Source of the DNA: Gnetum montanum
Taxonomy: Eukaryota; Streptophyta; Gnetopsida; Gnetales; Gnetaceae
Assembly (NCBI GenBank): GCA_015680685.1
Contig: MNCI01030886.1
Location: 323,910 to 363,641, forward strand
DNA length: 39,732 nucleotides
Direction: 5' to 3'
The notes beneath the pieces were generated by a model. That model was given only the letters and a program-made list of their open reading frames with translations. It made no database searches and had not been told where the DNA came from. A program made the position numbers and the translations under genes. This document shows positions 20,218-32,770 of this stretch, in pieces (the first letter of the stretch is position 1; every line of letters begins with the position of its first letter).

Positions 20218-21620
20218 TTATGGAATCTCCTGAGTGAAAAGATAGATGAGAATGTTATCATACCATTTTGGCTCATTAGGCATTTGTTTAGTTATTGATC
20301 CAGCAAAGAGGAGTTCATCAAAAAATAGATAAGATAATGGACTTTCTTCCTCTTTGTCATCCCATCGCAACCAAGACAAGTGATAAGCAACCACATTCTT
20401 AATGCCATTTCGATCTACCATTGTAAGATCAAACTCCTGCAAGATCCCTAGACACCGTATGACATGGGGGCTCATCATTGGCTTATTCATTAGGAAGCAG
20501 ATGGCACTGTGGTCTATGTGCACAAACACCTTGTATCTAAGCACATAGTGCTTGAACTTTTCTAGAGTAAACACCACCGCCATCAATTATTTTTCTATAG
20601 TGGTGTAGTTCAATTGTGAGCCCACAATGCTTCGACTAGTGCAGTGGATGTAGTATGGACGTTTCTTATCATCTAAATACATTAGCATAGCTTCCAAAGC
20701 ATAATTTGATGCATCCATCATGATGTGAAATGATCTAGACCAATCAGGTGCTTGTAGAATTGGAGTTTCCACAAGCCTTTCCTTCAGTTGTTGGAATGCT
20801 TTTTCACATTTCGAGGTCTAGACAAAAGGAGCAGCTTTCTTTGTTAGTTCAACTAATGATTTTGCAATCTTAGAGAAATTCTCTACGAATCATTAGTAGT
20901 ATCCAGTGTATCCAAGGAATGACCGAATATCTTTAACTATTTCTGGCTAGCGAGTTATTCCTTAGATGACCCTTATTTTTTTAGGATCCACCTCAATTCT
21001 TGCTTGTGATATTTTATGTCCTAATACAATGCCCTCCTAGACCATGAGGTGAATTTTCTACTAATTGAGCCAGAAGTTAGTTTCAACACATCATTTTAGC
21101 ACTTGCTCAAGGCAGTCCAAGGCTTACTCAAATGTAGCTCCATAGGTGGAGAAGTCATCTATGAAGACTTCTACACCACTATCAATCTACTATTGAAAGA
21201 TGCTCAAGACCAGATATTGAAATGTGGTAGGAACATTGCATAGACCAAATGACATTTTACGACATGCAAAAGTCCCCTAGGGACTTGTGAACGTTGTCTT
21301 TGCTTGGTCCTCTAGTGTAATTTAGATTTGGTTATAGCCAATATAACCATCTAATAAGTTGTAGTAGCATTACCCTGATATTGTATCGAGCACTTGGTCA
21401 ACAAATGGCAACGGAAAGTGATCCTTGAATGTTTCCATATTTAGCAACCTAAAATCGATGCATACCTATCACTTACCACCTTTCTTTGGTACAATTACGA
21501 GTGGACTAACCCACTCGCTATCCACAATAAGATAGATGAACCCTGCCTTGAAGAGTTGTTGATTTCCTTCTTAATGATTTGCTTCAATTTAGGGTTCAAC
21601 TGCCTTTGTGGCTATCATTT
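20218..21620 (-). pseudogene. Ty3/gypsy reverse transcriptase-RNase H (old element)
   Basis: The RNase H part (20772-20218) reads WSRSFHIMMDASNYALEAML, RPYYIHCTSRS, LNYTTIEK and FTLEKFKHYVL...VFVHIDHSA, a typical Ty3/gypsy RNase H. The RT part (about 21620-20775) is broken into several frames. It still shows LLDGYIGYNQI (motif A, Asp kept), the FIDDFSTYG catalytic pair near 21150 and the SFLGYTGYYR-like connection. Many stops. Confidence 0.83.
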
Positions 21621-22129
21621 TGGCTTCATGGCTAGGTCAGTGTAAATGCAATGCTAGCATATCCTAGGATCAATTCTTGTGAGTTTAGGATATAACCAAG
21701 CAAAAGTTGCTAACCATCTTTTAATGACTTTCAATAGCATCTCTTTTTGTTTTGGAGAAAGTCTTGCATTGATTATAACTGGCTTATTATTTTTCAAAAA
21801 CACATATTCCATTCCAACCAATAGCATTTTTAGTTCAAGGGGCTATTGATTAAAGTTCTTAGGAATTCCCAACTCTCCCCAATAGGTATAATTTTTTGTA
21901 TCATTAGAGAGTTGGTGATGAACTTGCTCTAGTTCATCCATGCTTATGACATATTCACATGTCAAGCTCTTAGCTGGTTCAATGCACAATTTTCTTCTTT
22001 TTGAATTAGCAGTCATCCATTGTGTGCCCTCTGATTTGTGGTTGCTACGTATAGACACCTTTGAATTTCTACTTTTGGCACACATTGCTTGCATGTAGAG
22101 ATAGATGCTTGCTTTATGGCCCAAAGTTT

Positions 22130-22714
22130 CTACACACAATTGTACCCACTATCACTGTATGCGATGCATGGAACTCTCTTCTTCTCGATCTTTTCAAATG
22201 CATTTTCTTTAGAGATTTCTAGGGAAAGATCACTAATGCCCATTCTTATGTTGATGGTGCTCAACCATGCTCTTCCCATGATGATTAGGAAGTCCCCTTT
22301 GCAGTTCTCCACTTTGATTACCAAGAAGTCGGCAAGAGAAGACCACCCACAGACAATGGTTACAATGTCTACTACCAATCCCAATGGAACAGTGATGGAT
22401 TGGTTTGCCAATTCTAATCTAATATTGCTCTTCTTAAGAGAAAGTAGGTTCTAGGTAGTGTACATCTCATGAGAAATTAAATTAATACTAGAACATGAAT
22501 CGAGAAAGGCCTTGCATGGTTCATTCCCAACAATTTGCAAATAAATTAGAGGACTTCTAGGATCAACTAATTTCCTAGGAAGGTTTCCTGCATGGATCCA
22601 ATCAAACACAGTGTGAGTAAGCATGATGGTATGGATCCTTGGCAAAGTTTGGTTTGAAGGAGGCCTAAAGGAATTGGATATGGAGGAAGAGGCAAGAGCA
22701 GGGTTGTCAACCAT
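22130..22714 (-). pseudogene. Ty3/gypsy protease (old element)
   Basis: Two frames joined near 22450 give EPCKAFLDSCSSINLISHEMY (Asp of the protease active site, usual DSG/DTG now DSC), then SITVPLGLVVDIV and DFLIIMGRAWLST, the flap and IILGRPFL-like end of a retropepsin. The same blocks occur at 29675-30040. Confidence 0.8.
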
Positions 22715-22870
22715 GGGTGTAGGTGAAGGCTTAGGTGGACTACATGGTCAAAAGAAAGATCTTTTCTTTGATTAAGCATTCGACCCCTCTGATTGATGAT
22801 TGGGTTGCAAATTAATAGCCCTCATAGCATTACGTTATTTTAGTTGAGCAAGTAGTTCACCCAGCATTAG

Positions 22871-23691
22871 TGGTTTAGCTTATAGCCTACGTCCATGAGA
22901 AAAGGAGAAGCTTGAATTATTCTACAAAATGGAGGGACAATTACAAGAGGAGAATCCTTACCTAGAAATTGCTTGTAGCTCACAACCACACTCAACTCAC
23001 ATTTCTCTCACTAGCCTTTATGGCTTCCTTACTTGCTTCTTTGCTTTCTAACTTTCTTGTTACAAACAAGGGCCTTAAGCCCTTTATATAGAAGTGTCAT
23101 GCACAATACAAAGAGCCATGAAACCATGGGGGTTGTTGTTGGATTTACCAAACTATGGATACAAATAGTATGCTCATATAAGATGCCTCATAAACCATGG
23201 ATACAAACAAGAGGCCACAAAAGTCAAGCCATACCTAACAAAAACACAACACACATACATAATACATATACATGTATGTATAAGTGTAAAACATGTAACT
23301 AGCGTTTTGTAATATATTAAGCAAAAAATATTTTAAAATGTTTTCTATTATTTGTAAATGTAATTTGTTAAAAATGCCATGCCAATGTAAATTAAGGAGA
23401 GTGGAAAGACTCTCTTAATATTTATATGACTATAGCTCTAAATTGTATGAAGAGATTGTCCGTGAAAAAGCAATTGGTATTACATCACATTCTATTAGAT
23501 CTTTTAAAATATTATAACAAATATCTAATGCAATTACTCTTGTTATTACTCTAATTACTATCAATAAGTACTAATATTCCGCATGCTCTAGGACAATAGA
23601 TGGGATGATTTGAGTTATATTCAAGATAGAACTAACTCCTTATCTTCTCATGGGACCTAGTGGATCTCCATGAGCCCATTGTATTTGTGGT
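22871..23691 (-). repeat. Probable LTR fragment of another family, and flank
   Basis: From about 22871 the similarity to the gypsy family ends. The sequence up to about 23300 has features of an LTR read on the minus strand: a TATA box (complement of tatataga near 23080) and a leader with pyrimidine-rich blocks. Its partner and ends are not found, so it may be a truncated or solo LTR. A 10-bp palindrome ATACATGTAT sits at 23268-23277. The stretch 23300-23691 is AT-rich without recognisable content. Confidence 0.35.
23687..23691. repeat. Target-site duplication, left
   Basis: GTGGT directly before the left LTR; repeated exactly at 33622-33626 after the right LTR. Five base pairs is the usual duplication for Ty3/gypsy integration. 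Confidence 0.85.
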
Positions 23692-24536
23692 TGATGAGTG
23701 GCGAGGTACCCCTATGCTCGACCATACAAATACGAGCGTTACACGTGATCCAGTCGAACTCCAAGGACTAAGTGCTTATGTGCCTTCACAGAACAAGGAT
23801 GGGTTAGGCAATCGTTGTCTTCCCAAGCTTACTCGTATGGCACAATTGTATGGTTAAGTAAACTTAAGGTATATGATTTTTATGCTTTTTATGTTTTATG
23901 CCCTAGTGCTAAAGAGGGAAGAAGTGAATTAATTGAATAACTAATTTAAATTAACTAATCAGCTAGGTCCTAACTAGTCTTAACACCAGCATCCGTTCCC
24001 ACTTTCTGTACACATCCTGAACTAGTGCAACAATATTGGGATTACCAAATGCTAATCATTACTGGGTTACCAAGTGTTCCACACATGCTTGAAGTGGTTG
24101 TACTAAGTGTGCTTATTTATGAAAATTAACGAATCAATAAAAGTAGCATTAATTAACTAATGAAAGCATTAAAAAACTGTAAATAGCATTAAGGGTGAGA
24201 GATAAGCTATTTTAAATGCTTCAAGGTTTATCACAAAGTTCGTCTTTATTTCTGGACACAAGGTGTGCTCAGGTACACAATGCTCGAATAAGGATCCACT
24301 CACTTTATGACTCCTACTACGGGCACTCAAAAACAATTCTAACTCTAAGAGGGAGAAACTGTAAGAGTTTGGGTAAGGGACTAAGAACTAATTACCAAAC
24401 CAAGTGCACCTGCCTCTTATTTATAGGTAATGAGACAAGTCCCGATATTGGATCTCCGATATTGCTTAGCAGGATCCAATATCGTAGATCCGATATCGTG
24501 GACGCGATATCACGGCCCCAATATCATGGTTCATCA
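23692..24536 (-). repeat. 3' LTR of the complete element
   Basis: Begins TGATGAGTGG and ends TTCATCA; 845 bp. It aligns throughout with 32791-33621. On the minus strand TATAAATA (24418-24425) is a likely core promoter. Upstream of it lie six GATATC-like palindromes between 24443 and 24530. Confidence 0.92.
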
Positions 24537-24546
24537 TACCCCCACG
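24537..24546 (-). other. Polypurine tract
   Basis: On the minus strand the sequence before the 3' LTR is cgtgggggta, a G-rich tract. The same tract adjoins the LTR end at 16753 and the LTR stump at 39302. Confidence 0.75.
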
Positions 24547-26336
24547 ACTGAATGAAAACTCATCCTCGAGTTCCTTACAAAATATTGGGAAGGTATGGGA
24601 TTATTGACCAAATGACAATTGACGATGACATGGGATGATAGACTCAAAGTGCCTAGGAAACGAATCAAAAAATATATTACAACATTGGTGTTCATGCCCA
24701 TTGTGGCGAACATTGTACATAGATGACATCTAGACCCTCATTTGATAGCTTGAAAAGAGAGAGAGAGAGAGAAAATGAGGCACGTTGCTGCCGATGTCAA
24801 AACTATGCACATCGTTGTTCATCCATAGCCATATGTCCAAAATTGTTCCTTGTAGAAATGATCCAGCTCCAGTCCATCCTAAGTGCTCCCTCTTATCCCA
24901 GTCCATCGTTCATGTAATCACCATCCGCACACACAACACACTCATGGATTAGCAAGGGTAGATAAAACCTAATGCAGTTGATATCTTGCCTCAATATAGA
25001 GCACATTGGCTAGGTTGTGGGTATGGCAGATATTGGGTTAGAGGTTTATGATTGATAACTACCCAAGGTGCAGGGGTAAGATAATTATGGAATGGAAAAA
25101 ATTTTGTGATAGGGCCCCCACAACTAAGAGCGAACCTCTGATAGCAATAGGGTGGAAATCTTTAAAGAACAATAAGGATAAGAGAAATAGCAACGATGAA
25201 GCCAATAAAAAAAAAGCAAAAATGAATGTCATTGATGGGGTAAATGAGAAATAGTTGATTGCGAGAAATGTTGAAGGGAAAGAGCTTAACAATTACACCA
25301 AAAAGGAATGCTAGTGGGTCCTTCCCAAAGTAAGCTCATGCCCTGAATGCCCTGACAAACCTTCAAACCAAAGAGTCCATAGGCTTTCTGAATGACATAT
25401 GGAAACAAAGGTTAAGAACTTACCCATAAGAGTTTTACTAAAGACTAATAATGAATCAACTAAGATATAGACTCACCATAAAACTAGCAATGAGGTGGAA
25501 TGTGGAAAGCAATATGGAAAGAGAAGAGAGAATGGGATGGAGTTCCAAAATTAAGGTGGTGTAAAGTCCCTTATGTAATATATGGTTAAGGTGACTTAAT
25601 AAAATTCTATCCAAATCTAGATTCAACTATCCACATCCAGTGACCTCACATCAACACACTTGACCAACCCATCCTCCCGAAGTAACAAGAATGCATCCAT
25701 AGAGTCATCACCATTCCAACAAGAGAAAGATAGAGCAGCAGGAAGTGAAAAAGGGTGTTAGTTAGAGGGAACCTTCAGGCATGGGTAACATGTCTTTCTA
25801 GTGCCATAGCTAGTGCTTGTAGCCCATGTTTCTTTATTATGTCTAAGGGGTGTGCTTTGAATTCTCACCAATTTTTTTTTGTGAGAACCACACCATGCAA
25901 AGACTTATTTGATTTAGTCAACTTCTTGATATATTAGTTGATAGTGGAATGGTAGAGGACTTTACGAAAAACATCCAAGTACCATAGAGTATAACTATAC
26001 AAATGCATGGAATCCCCTTGAGGTCACACCCTTTTCCATCTATTTGAATCTTTCCTTGGTTTGAAGAGTACTAAGGCACTAATTCATAGATAAGTTTTCT
26101 TAGAAAAGGGACAGTGCATTTCCGAAACAAGGGAGACCATAGAGTTACATGGATAATTGGGTGATGTGGACTCATTGCCTATTTTATCAAAAGAAACCAT
26201 ATCTTAGCATCAACATTGAAAGTCAAAGATAAAAACTAAACATTAGCAATAAACACTTATTATTATACAACCCACCATCGTGAGCACTTATAATGTGACG
26301 AATAAGAATAAATCAAACAAAGAAACAAGAAAAATG
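24547..26336. other. Non-coding 3' region of the complete element
   Basis: No env-like or other frame is visible. It has a (GA)n run near 24760-24775. A single copy of the ~88-bp module (aaggggtgtgctttgaat at 25845, then gagaaccacaccatgc) is present, which is fourfold in the older relative. The stretch is homologous to 16753-18740. Confidence 0.7.
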
Positions 26337-27690
26337 TTAACGATGATGTAAAACAAAAATAATTAAAGATGAACAATGTGTAAAAGAAAAAAAAAGTAAA
26401 GGAACTGAGGGCTTAGAATGGTTGGCATTGGTGGCCATCTCCCCCATGAATGAATTGGAAGAAGGAGATTTGAAATAATGAGCAAGGTTGTCCACCAACA
26501 AAGGTAGTATTAGTACTAGTTTTTTTAGGCTCATGGACGGGTTTGGTTTGCTGGATGTTGACCAATAACTTCTTATTCAGTCTTTCAGGTTTGTAGATCA
26601 TCATGACCCCTGAAGGAAAAGTTTCATGAATGATATAAGGTCTTTTCCATAGTGTTTGAAATTTAGTTCGGTGTGGTACATGTGTGGGATTCCAATAAAG
26701 AACCTTATCCCCCTATTGGTATTTGAGTTTCCTAATCCTTAGGTCATGACATAGTTTGTTAAAGGCCTTGTGTAGTTCATTGGATGACAGGGCGGCTAGT
26801 CGATTCTCATCTAGCAAGTTAAGGTTCATTAACCATTCTTTTTGTGCTAGATTGAGGTCAAGGTTAAGGTCACATGCCATGGATAGTGTACGAAGCTTAG
26901 CTTGAATAGGAAGCATTGGAAGTTTACCGTACACTAACTCGTAGGGAGAGTAGTTGATAGGGAGTTTCCATGTGGAGCGATATGCTCAAAGAGCATTGTT
27001 TAGTTTGGTGCTCAAGTCTCACCTATACTTGCTAATGGTTCATGTCAATATTTTTGTGATCACCCTATTGATAACTTCGGCTTAACCATTCGCTTGAGGA
27101 TGATATGGTGTAGTCAGTTTGTGCTCAACTCCTAAGCATTACATTAACTTTCAAAAAGTCGTACCTATAAAGTGTGTGCCATTATTAGAAATAAGTGCAC
27201 AAGGCACGCCAAACCTATTTACAATTTTTTGTTGAACAAATCATTTAGTGGTAGATGATGTACAGTCCATAAAAATGGTTGCTTCTGCCCATTTTGTAAA
27301 ATAGTTAATAACAACAACAATGTAGGCCTTTCCATTGGACATTGGTGTAATAGGCCCCATAAAATTAATACCCTATATGTCGAAGGGTTCTAAAGGTTGA
27401 ATCCATTATTGCGGATCCTCCATTCTAGTAGTCATTCCCTCATCACGTTGGCAGTGCTCACAAGATTGGATGAAATGATGAGCGTTCCAAAACAATGTAG
27501 GCCAATAATATCCTATAAGCAAGATTTTTATGGCTATTCGTCTCCCTGTGTAATGACCCCCACAAGGGCCCTCATGAGAATCTTGGAGAACTCGCAATTG
27601 ATCTACATCAAGAACACACCATTGAATCAAGCCATCGGGACATACCTTATAAAGATGTCTATTGATGTCCATGAAATATTTGGCTCAATG
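26337..27690 (-). pseudogene. Ty3/gypsy integrase (complete element), catalytic residues lost
   Basis: HHCC zinc region: HEGPCGGHYTG ... FIQSCEHCQ (27672-27406). Core: VVVINYFTKWAEA, where the first catalytic Asp is Asn (codon at 27304-27306); ALISNNGTHF, where the second Asp is Asn (27184-27186); the Glu is kept in QAN-G-AEVINR after a stop. Then YSPYELVYGKLPML and a C-terminal tail to about 26337 (MMIYKPERLNKKLLVNIQ). Several in-frame stops. Both Asp losses are G to A on the coding strand. Confidence 0.88.
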
Positions 27691-27719
27691 AAGAAACTGT
27701 TGTTTCTTTTTAACGTCTA

Positions 27720-29140
27720 AACCTTGTGGTGTTTCTTGTGTAAGCAGATAAGTGAGAATGCTACTATACCAATTTGTATTAGTGGGTAAGTGATTGTTTG
27801 TCACACTTGCAAAGAGGAGTTCATTAGGGAAATGGTCAGAAATTGGATATTCATCCTCTTTGTTGTCCCATCACCACCAAGATAAATGATCAGCAACAAC
27901 ATTCTCGGTGCCTTTACAAGCGATCATCGTAAGATTGAACTCTTGTAAGATCACGAGCCATCGTATGATGCGAGGGCTCACCATTGGTTTATTCATTCGG
28001 AACCGAATTACACTATGATCAGTATGTACAAATATCATAGTGCCTAAATTTTTCTAGTGCAAACACCACAACCATTAACTCTTTTTCCATTGTGATGTAA
28101 TTGAGTTGTGCACCAACGATACTTTGACTTGCATAGTGGATGTAATAGGGATGTTTTTGGTCATCTAACTGTGTAAGTACAACTACTAAAGAAAAGTTGG
28201 ACACGTCAGTCATTATGTGGAATGGTTTGGACTAGTTGGGAGCTTGTAGAATAGGTGTTTCTACAAGCTTTTGTTTTAAGGTTTGGAAGGCTAGCTCACA
28301 TTCCTTGGTCCATTCAAAAGGTACATCCTTCTTCGTTAGTTCTACCAAAGGTTTCGCAATCCTTGAAAAGTTCTCAATGAAGCGTCTATAATAGCTAGTA
28401 TGTCCAAGGAATGATTGGATGTCTTTTACAGTTTTAGGTTGTCGAGTGATTCCTTGGATGACCTTAATCTTTTCAGGATCTACTTCTATCCCTGTTTGTG
28501 AAATCTTGTACCCTAATACAACGTCTTCTTGGACCATTAAATGGCTTTTTTTGCCGATTGAGCCTTAAGTTGGTTTCTATACATCGTTTCAGTATTTGCT
28601 CTAATCGGTTCCATGCTTGTTCAAAGTCCGCTCCATAGGTGGAGAAATCGTCCATAAAGACCTCCACACCATTTCCTATTTGCCACTGAAAGATACTTAG
28701 AACCAAATGTTGAAACATTGGTAGGGCATTGCACAAGCCAAATGGCATCTGCTTATATGCAAATGTCCCCTAAGGACTTGTGAATGTAGTCTTGGCTTAG
28801 TCTTCTGGTGCTATTTGAATTTGATTATATCCACTGTACCCATTTAGAAAACTCTAGTAGTAATGCCATGCAATGGTATCTAAGACTAGGTCAACGAATG
28901 GCAATGGGAAGTGGTCTTTAAATGTTACCATGTTTAGTCGCCTAAAGTCTATACACACCCTCAATTTACCTCCCTTTTTGGGCACAATGACTAATAGACT
29001 AACCCATTCACTATCAGCAATGGGATATATGAACCCAGCTTTTAGAAGTTGTTCAATTTCTTCTTTAACCACTTGCGTAAGCTTTGGGTTCAATCGCCTT
29101 TGCGATTGTCATCAAGGTTTCATGGAGGGGTCAGTGTAAA
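27720..29140 (-). pseudogene. Ty3/gypsy reverse transcriptase-RNase H (complete element)
   Basis: RT (29093-28232) shows NPKLTQVVKEEIEQLLKAGF, LLVIVPKKGGKLRVCIDFRR and FLNGYSGYNQIQ. The motif A Asp is Asn in the last (codon at 28842-28844). Then MPFGLCNALPMFQ, VFMDDFSTYG with the catalytic Asp pair, and SFLGHTSYYRRFI. RNase H (28213-27720) starts MTDVSNFSLVVVL, with the first catalytic Asp kept, followed by HYASQSIVGAQLNY and EKELMVVVFALEKFRHY. At least three breaks interrupt the frame. Confidence 0.9.
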
Positions 29141-29674
29141 TTCTATGTTGGCATATCCTAGGATCTATTCTGGTTAATTCGGGATATTACCAAGCAAAGG
29201 CTTTTAACCATTTTTTTTTACCATTTTCAACAATCTTTCTTTTTTTTGAGGAGTGAGCTTAGCGTTAATGATTACCGATTTTTCATTTTTGAGAAATGTA
29301 TACTCCATACTAGTGGGTAACAGTTTTAACTCAAGGGGCTTTTGCTTGAACTTGTTAGGGATTTCCAACTTTTCCCAATTGATATTTTCGATGTTAGGAC
29401 TTAGAAGTTGGTGATGGACTTACTCTAATGTATCTATGCTATCAATGTAGGTGCAAGTCAAGCTCTCGGTTGGTTCCATGCATATAGTTGAATCGCTCTC
29501 TTAGTCAGCTGTCAGCCACTGGGTGCCTTCCTGTCTTGTGGTTGCTACATACATGAATCTTTGTATGTTAGTTATTGGTGCACACTGGTTGCATGCAGGC
29601 AATGTTAAACATTGTAAAAAATAGGACTTCTACACATAATTACACCCCATGTCACTGTATGTGATGCATGGAAC

Positions 29675-30040
29675 TTACTTCTTATTGATCTTTCTAAATA
29701 TATTTTCCTTTGATATTTCTAGGGAAAGATAGTGTATTCCTATGAGCGCGTCAATTGTGCTTAGCCATGCTCTTCCCATTATGATTGGGAAGTCCCCCTT
29801 ATAGTTGTTGACTTGAATCTCTAGGAAATCGGCTAGATACGACCACCCACAAATAGTGGTGACAATGTCCTCCACTAGTCCTAATGGGACAATGATGGAC
29901 TGGTCATTCATCTCTAAATATATGTTGCTCTTTTTTAGTGGAGGCAGGTTCCAGGCTTTGTACATTTCTTGAGAGATTAAGTTAACACCAGAACTTGAAT
30001 CCAAAAGAGCTTTGCAAGGTTCATTTCCAGCGATTTGCAA
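29675..30040 (-). pseudogene. Ty3/gypsy protease (complete element)
   Basis: Open for 121 codons: NEPCKALLDSSSGVNLISQE (retropepsin active site, DSG/DTG now DSS), QSIIVPLGLVEDIVTTICGW, DFPIIMGRAWLST. It processes the polyprotein in active relatives. The changed Gly of the active-site triplet suggests inactivity. Confidence 0.85.
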
Positions 30041-30339
30041 ATATATAAGAGGACTTCCAGGATCAGAGAATTTCCTAGGAAGATGGCCAACTTTAATCTA
30101 ATCAGTAATTGCATGAGTCAACATGACCATGTGTATTAAGTGCAATCTTTGGTTCAAAGGAAGCTCTAAAGATTCAAATGGTGGTGAGGCATTTGGAGAA
30201 TTTGCCACTTGTGGTTACAAGGACTTAGTTGGACTGTTGGTTCTAAAGAAAGGTCTCTTCTTTATGCGGTTGTCTGAACCAATAGTAGGGTGAGGGTTGA
30301 TAGTGCTTGTAGCATTATGTTGCTGGGGATGGGTAGGGA

Positions 30340-31800
30340 GCTCACCCTACATAGCTGGAGTAGGTGGTAATGGAGCTAAGGGTGGAAGAGGTGCAATCGG
30401 ATGAGAAGGATAGTACATTTGTGAAACCTCTCCTCTAGGCGAAGGAGTTCTATAGTACTTGAGGGTTTGGTAGTAAGACTGAGGAGTAACGTGACTAGTA
30501 TAGTTATGTAGAGAGATTGGCTGCTGCACGTAGTATCCATACAGGTCAAGTTGATGGTAAGGGTACTGTTGACGTGGTGGTGGCATTCCCAATGATTATG
30601 GGTGTTGCCACTGTTGATACTATTCATTTGGTTGTGGTGGAGTTTTTCTTGGATAATACGTCAAGGGTTGGTGGAACTGTATTAGGCTACCTTGAGGATA
30701 AGGTAACCTTCGGGGTGTTTGCTATCTATTTAATCGTGTGTTTAGTGTGTACACCCCAGACTCATGCAGATGTGAGATTACTGGGCAACATCCCTTAGGA
30801 TGGTCATATTGACATATCTCACATTCACCATCATTGTCTGTATCCCAATCCACAACCTCTTCAACAATGGCAGCTTTGCCCTTACCTTTGTTACGTGCAT
30901 ATTCAGTTTCTTTTTTTTTTCTCCTTTCTCAATCACTACCTGGTTCCCTAGACTCCTCTACTATTTTGAGAATGGTTTGAAATTTATTATCTAGGGAGTC
31001 CCACATTTGGTCCACCTTTGCTGATACTTTTGATGCAAGTTTTTGAAGGGGAAAATTTTTCCTATTCACCATCTCTTCAAGTGGTGACTCTTCTTCATCC
31101 TCACAAAATCTAAATCCCTTCTTTCACAGGGAAGGATCTATGTTGTATTCCTTTGCACTCTCTCTTTTCCTTAACTCTCCTTCCTCCTTGGCAACTTGCT
31201 TTAACAATCTTTGTACTTGATGGGCTCTAAGCTCAAATAGTCTTCCTTGGGCATAAGTCCCAAGGGTTCTTCATGTTTCATGCCTAAGTCCATCTACAAG
31301 ATGACATAGTTGTTCCCTCTGCGAGTAACCATGGCCAGGGCAATGATGTAATAATGCATAATGTTGGCCCATGGTAGCATCCAAGGGTTCGTGTCCTCCT
31401 TGTTTCCATCCTTGGATTTGCTTTCGTAGGTTGGACACTTGGGAGTACGTTTGATACTTATCATTGAACAGTTCTAACATGGTTCTCCATCGACGAATGG
31501 ATTCCAGTTCTAAGGACCAGTACCAACTTTCCGCTTCCTTCATCAGTGTCCGTGGAAACAACTTGAGTTGTTGCCACTAGTTTTCTATGTTTTGCAAGGC
31601 ACATGCATCATGAAATGCTTGCAAATGATTTTGAGGATTAGTGTTGTATCCCCCTTCAAATCGTGGGATATTGTTCATGTCCAATCTTTTGATCCTACTA
31701 TCTTTTTGGTGCCTTGTTGGGATTTTAACAGCCTCAGTTATATCTAGCATACTTTGGGTAGCAAGTAGGGGTTCATCGTGATCGTGTTGTCTATGGCGTT
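30340..31800 (-). pseudogene. Ty3/gypsy gag (complete element)
   Basis: Core gag: FEGGYNTNPQNHLQAFHDAC, then AESWYWSLELESIRRWRTML, a YSQVSNLRKQIQGWKQ block, HHCPGHGYSQREQLCHLVDG (31561-31271 and upstream to about 31770). This matches the retrotransposon gag pattern W..L...F...Y...LR..I...KQ...CP.HG. A zinc-knuckle-like CEICQYDHPKGC (C-x2-C-x3-H-x3-C) lies near 30790-30830, followed by a Pro/Tyr-rich tail (30592-30347). The N-terminal Arg/Ser-rich part (to about 32250) is badly broken. Confidence 0.8.
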
Positions 31801-32770
31801 TATGATGCCTATGTTATTCCCTAATCTCCCTCCTTTTGCGGTGTGTTTCTCTAGAATGCCCTCATCCCCTTTCTTGAGTATTTTGTCTATTATTCCTGTT
31901 TCGCCTACCATTATCCTTAGGGTCTTTCCCTCTGTGACTGCGTTTCGATCCTAAAGGAGAGGGGGAAGGAGATGATGAAGGTGAAGAGGAAGGAGGACCA
32001 TCATGATGATGGTGCCTGCTACCTTCTCTTTAGTGGTTGTGGCCTCGATTGTGGTTACGATTAGAATGTCCATCTTTGTCATGTGTTCGTGTTCCTTTTT
32101 CAAACCTTTTGTGTCTGTCAGTACTAGAATCCGGGTTATGGATAGTTGAGTGAAGATTTTGATACACAACCCCTTAATCAAAGTCAACGGGAGGAGCATC
32201 ATTTTGTGGAAGACCTCATGAGGCAGGTTCACCACCCTCATTTTCACTTAGGACATATGAGACGTGTTGAGACCATTTTCCCTTCATAGATTTACGATGT
32301 CTCTCTTATTGTAAGTTCCTTTGACATTGTACATTCATGGGTCAATACTCTCTCGAGTCGTGTTCATATACAACGTACTCTACCTATAAGTGTTGCGTAC
32401 CAATTCATGTGAGAGCACGAAGAAGCATGCTTGGGATTGAATGATCGGGAGGTAACACTATGTTACCTTCTAAATCATGCTAACATAGTTGTTCATCTTG
32501 GTGGAGGATAAAGGTAAAGTTTGGTATATACTCATTAGGATGAACGTATACCACGAAACTATTGGGGCAGTGGTGGATCATCATGTGTACTACACCTTCG
32601 ATTGTTCATTGTGTCAAACCTAGGCGGTGAAACACTCTCGTAAGAAGAAGGAGACATGATTAATTCTTCAATGTACGACACTTTTCTAACAATTTTAAGA
32701 TAACCAACCCTAAGGGTTTGTTCCAACGATGAGAAGATTCCTAAGTTCTAATTAGTGCACAAACAACAAA

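Larger units (their letters stand above)
14938..22870 (-). mobile_element. Old Ty3/gypsy retrotransposon, gag end missing
   Basis: On the minus strand it contains protease, RT, RNase H and integrase remnants, then a long non-coding 3' region, a PPT (16753-16761) and a 3' LTR at the left. Order and sequence match the complete element at 23692-33621, so both belong to one family. Similarity stops at about 22865-22875, just upstream of the protease in the gag C-terminal region. No gag or 5' LTR follows, so the 5' end has been deleted or displaced. The 3' LTR is interrupted by a solo LTR at 15504-16471. Stops and frameshifts are abundant. Confidence 0.85.

Noticed and set aside
22089-22454. Plus-strand frame of 121 codons
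   Set aside because: It is antisense to the protease remnant of the old gypsy element.
30517-30994. Plus-strand frames of 93 and 64 codons
   Set aside because: They are antisense to the gag C-terminal region with the Pro/Tyr-rich tail and zinc knuckle.
32040-32247. Minus-strand frame starting MKMRVVNLPHEV as a gene
   Set aside because: It is an off-frame reading of the Arg/Ser-rich gag N-terminal part; the gag frame with its RH and RF motifs lies one base over.
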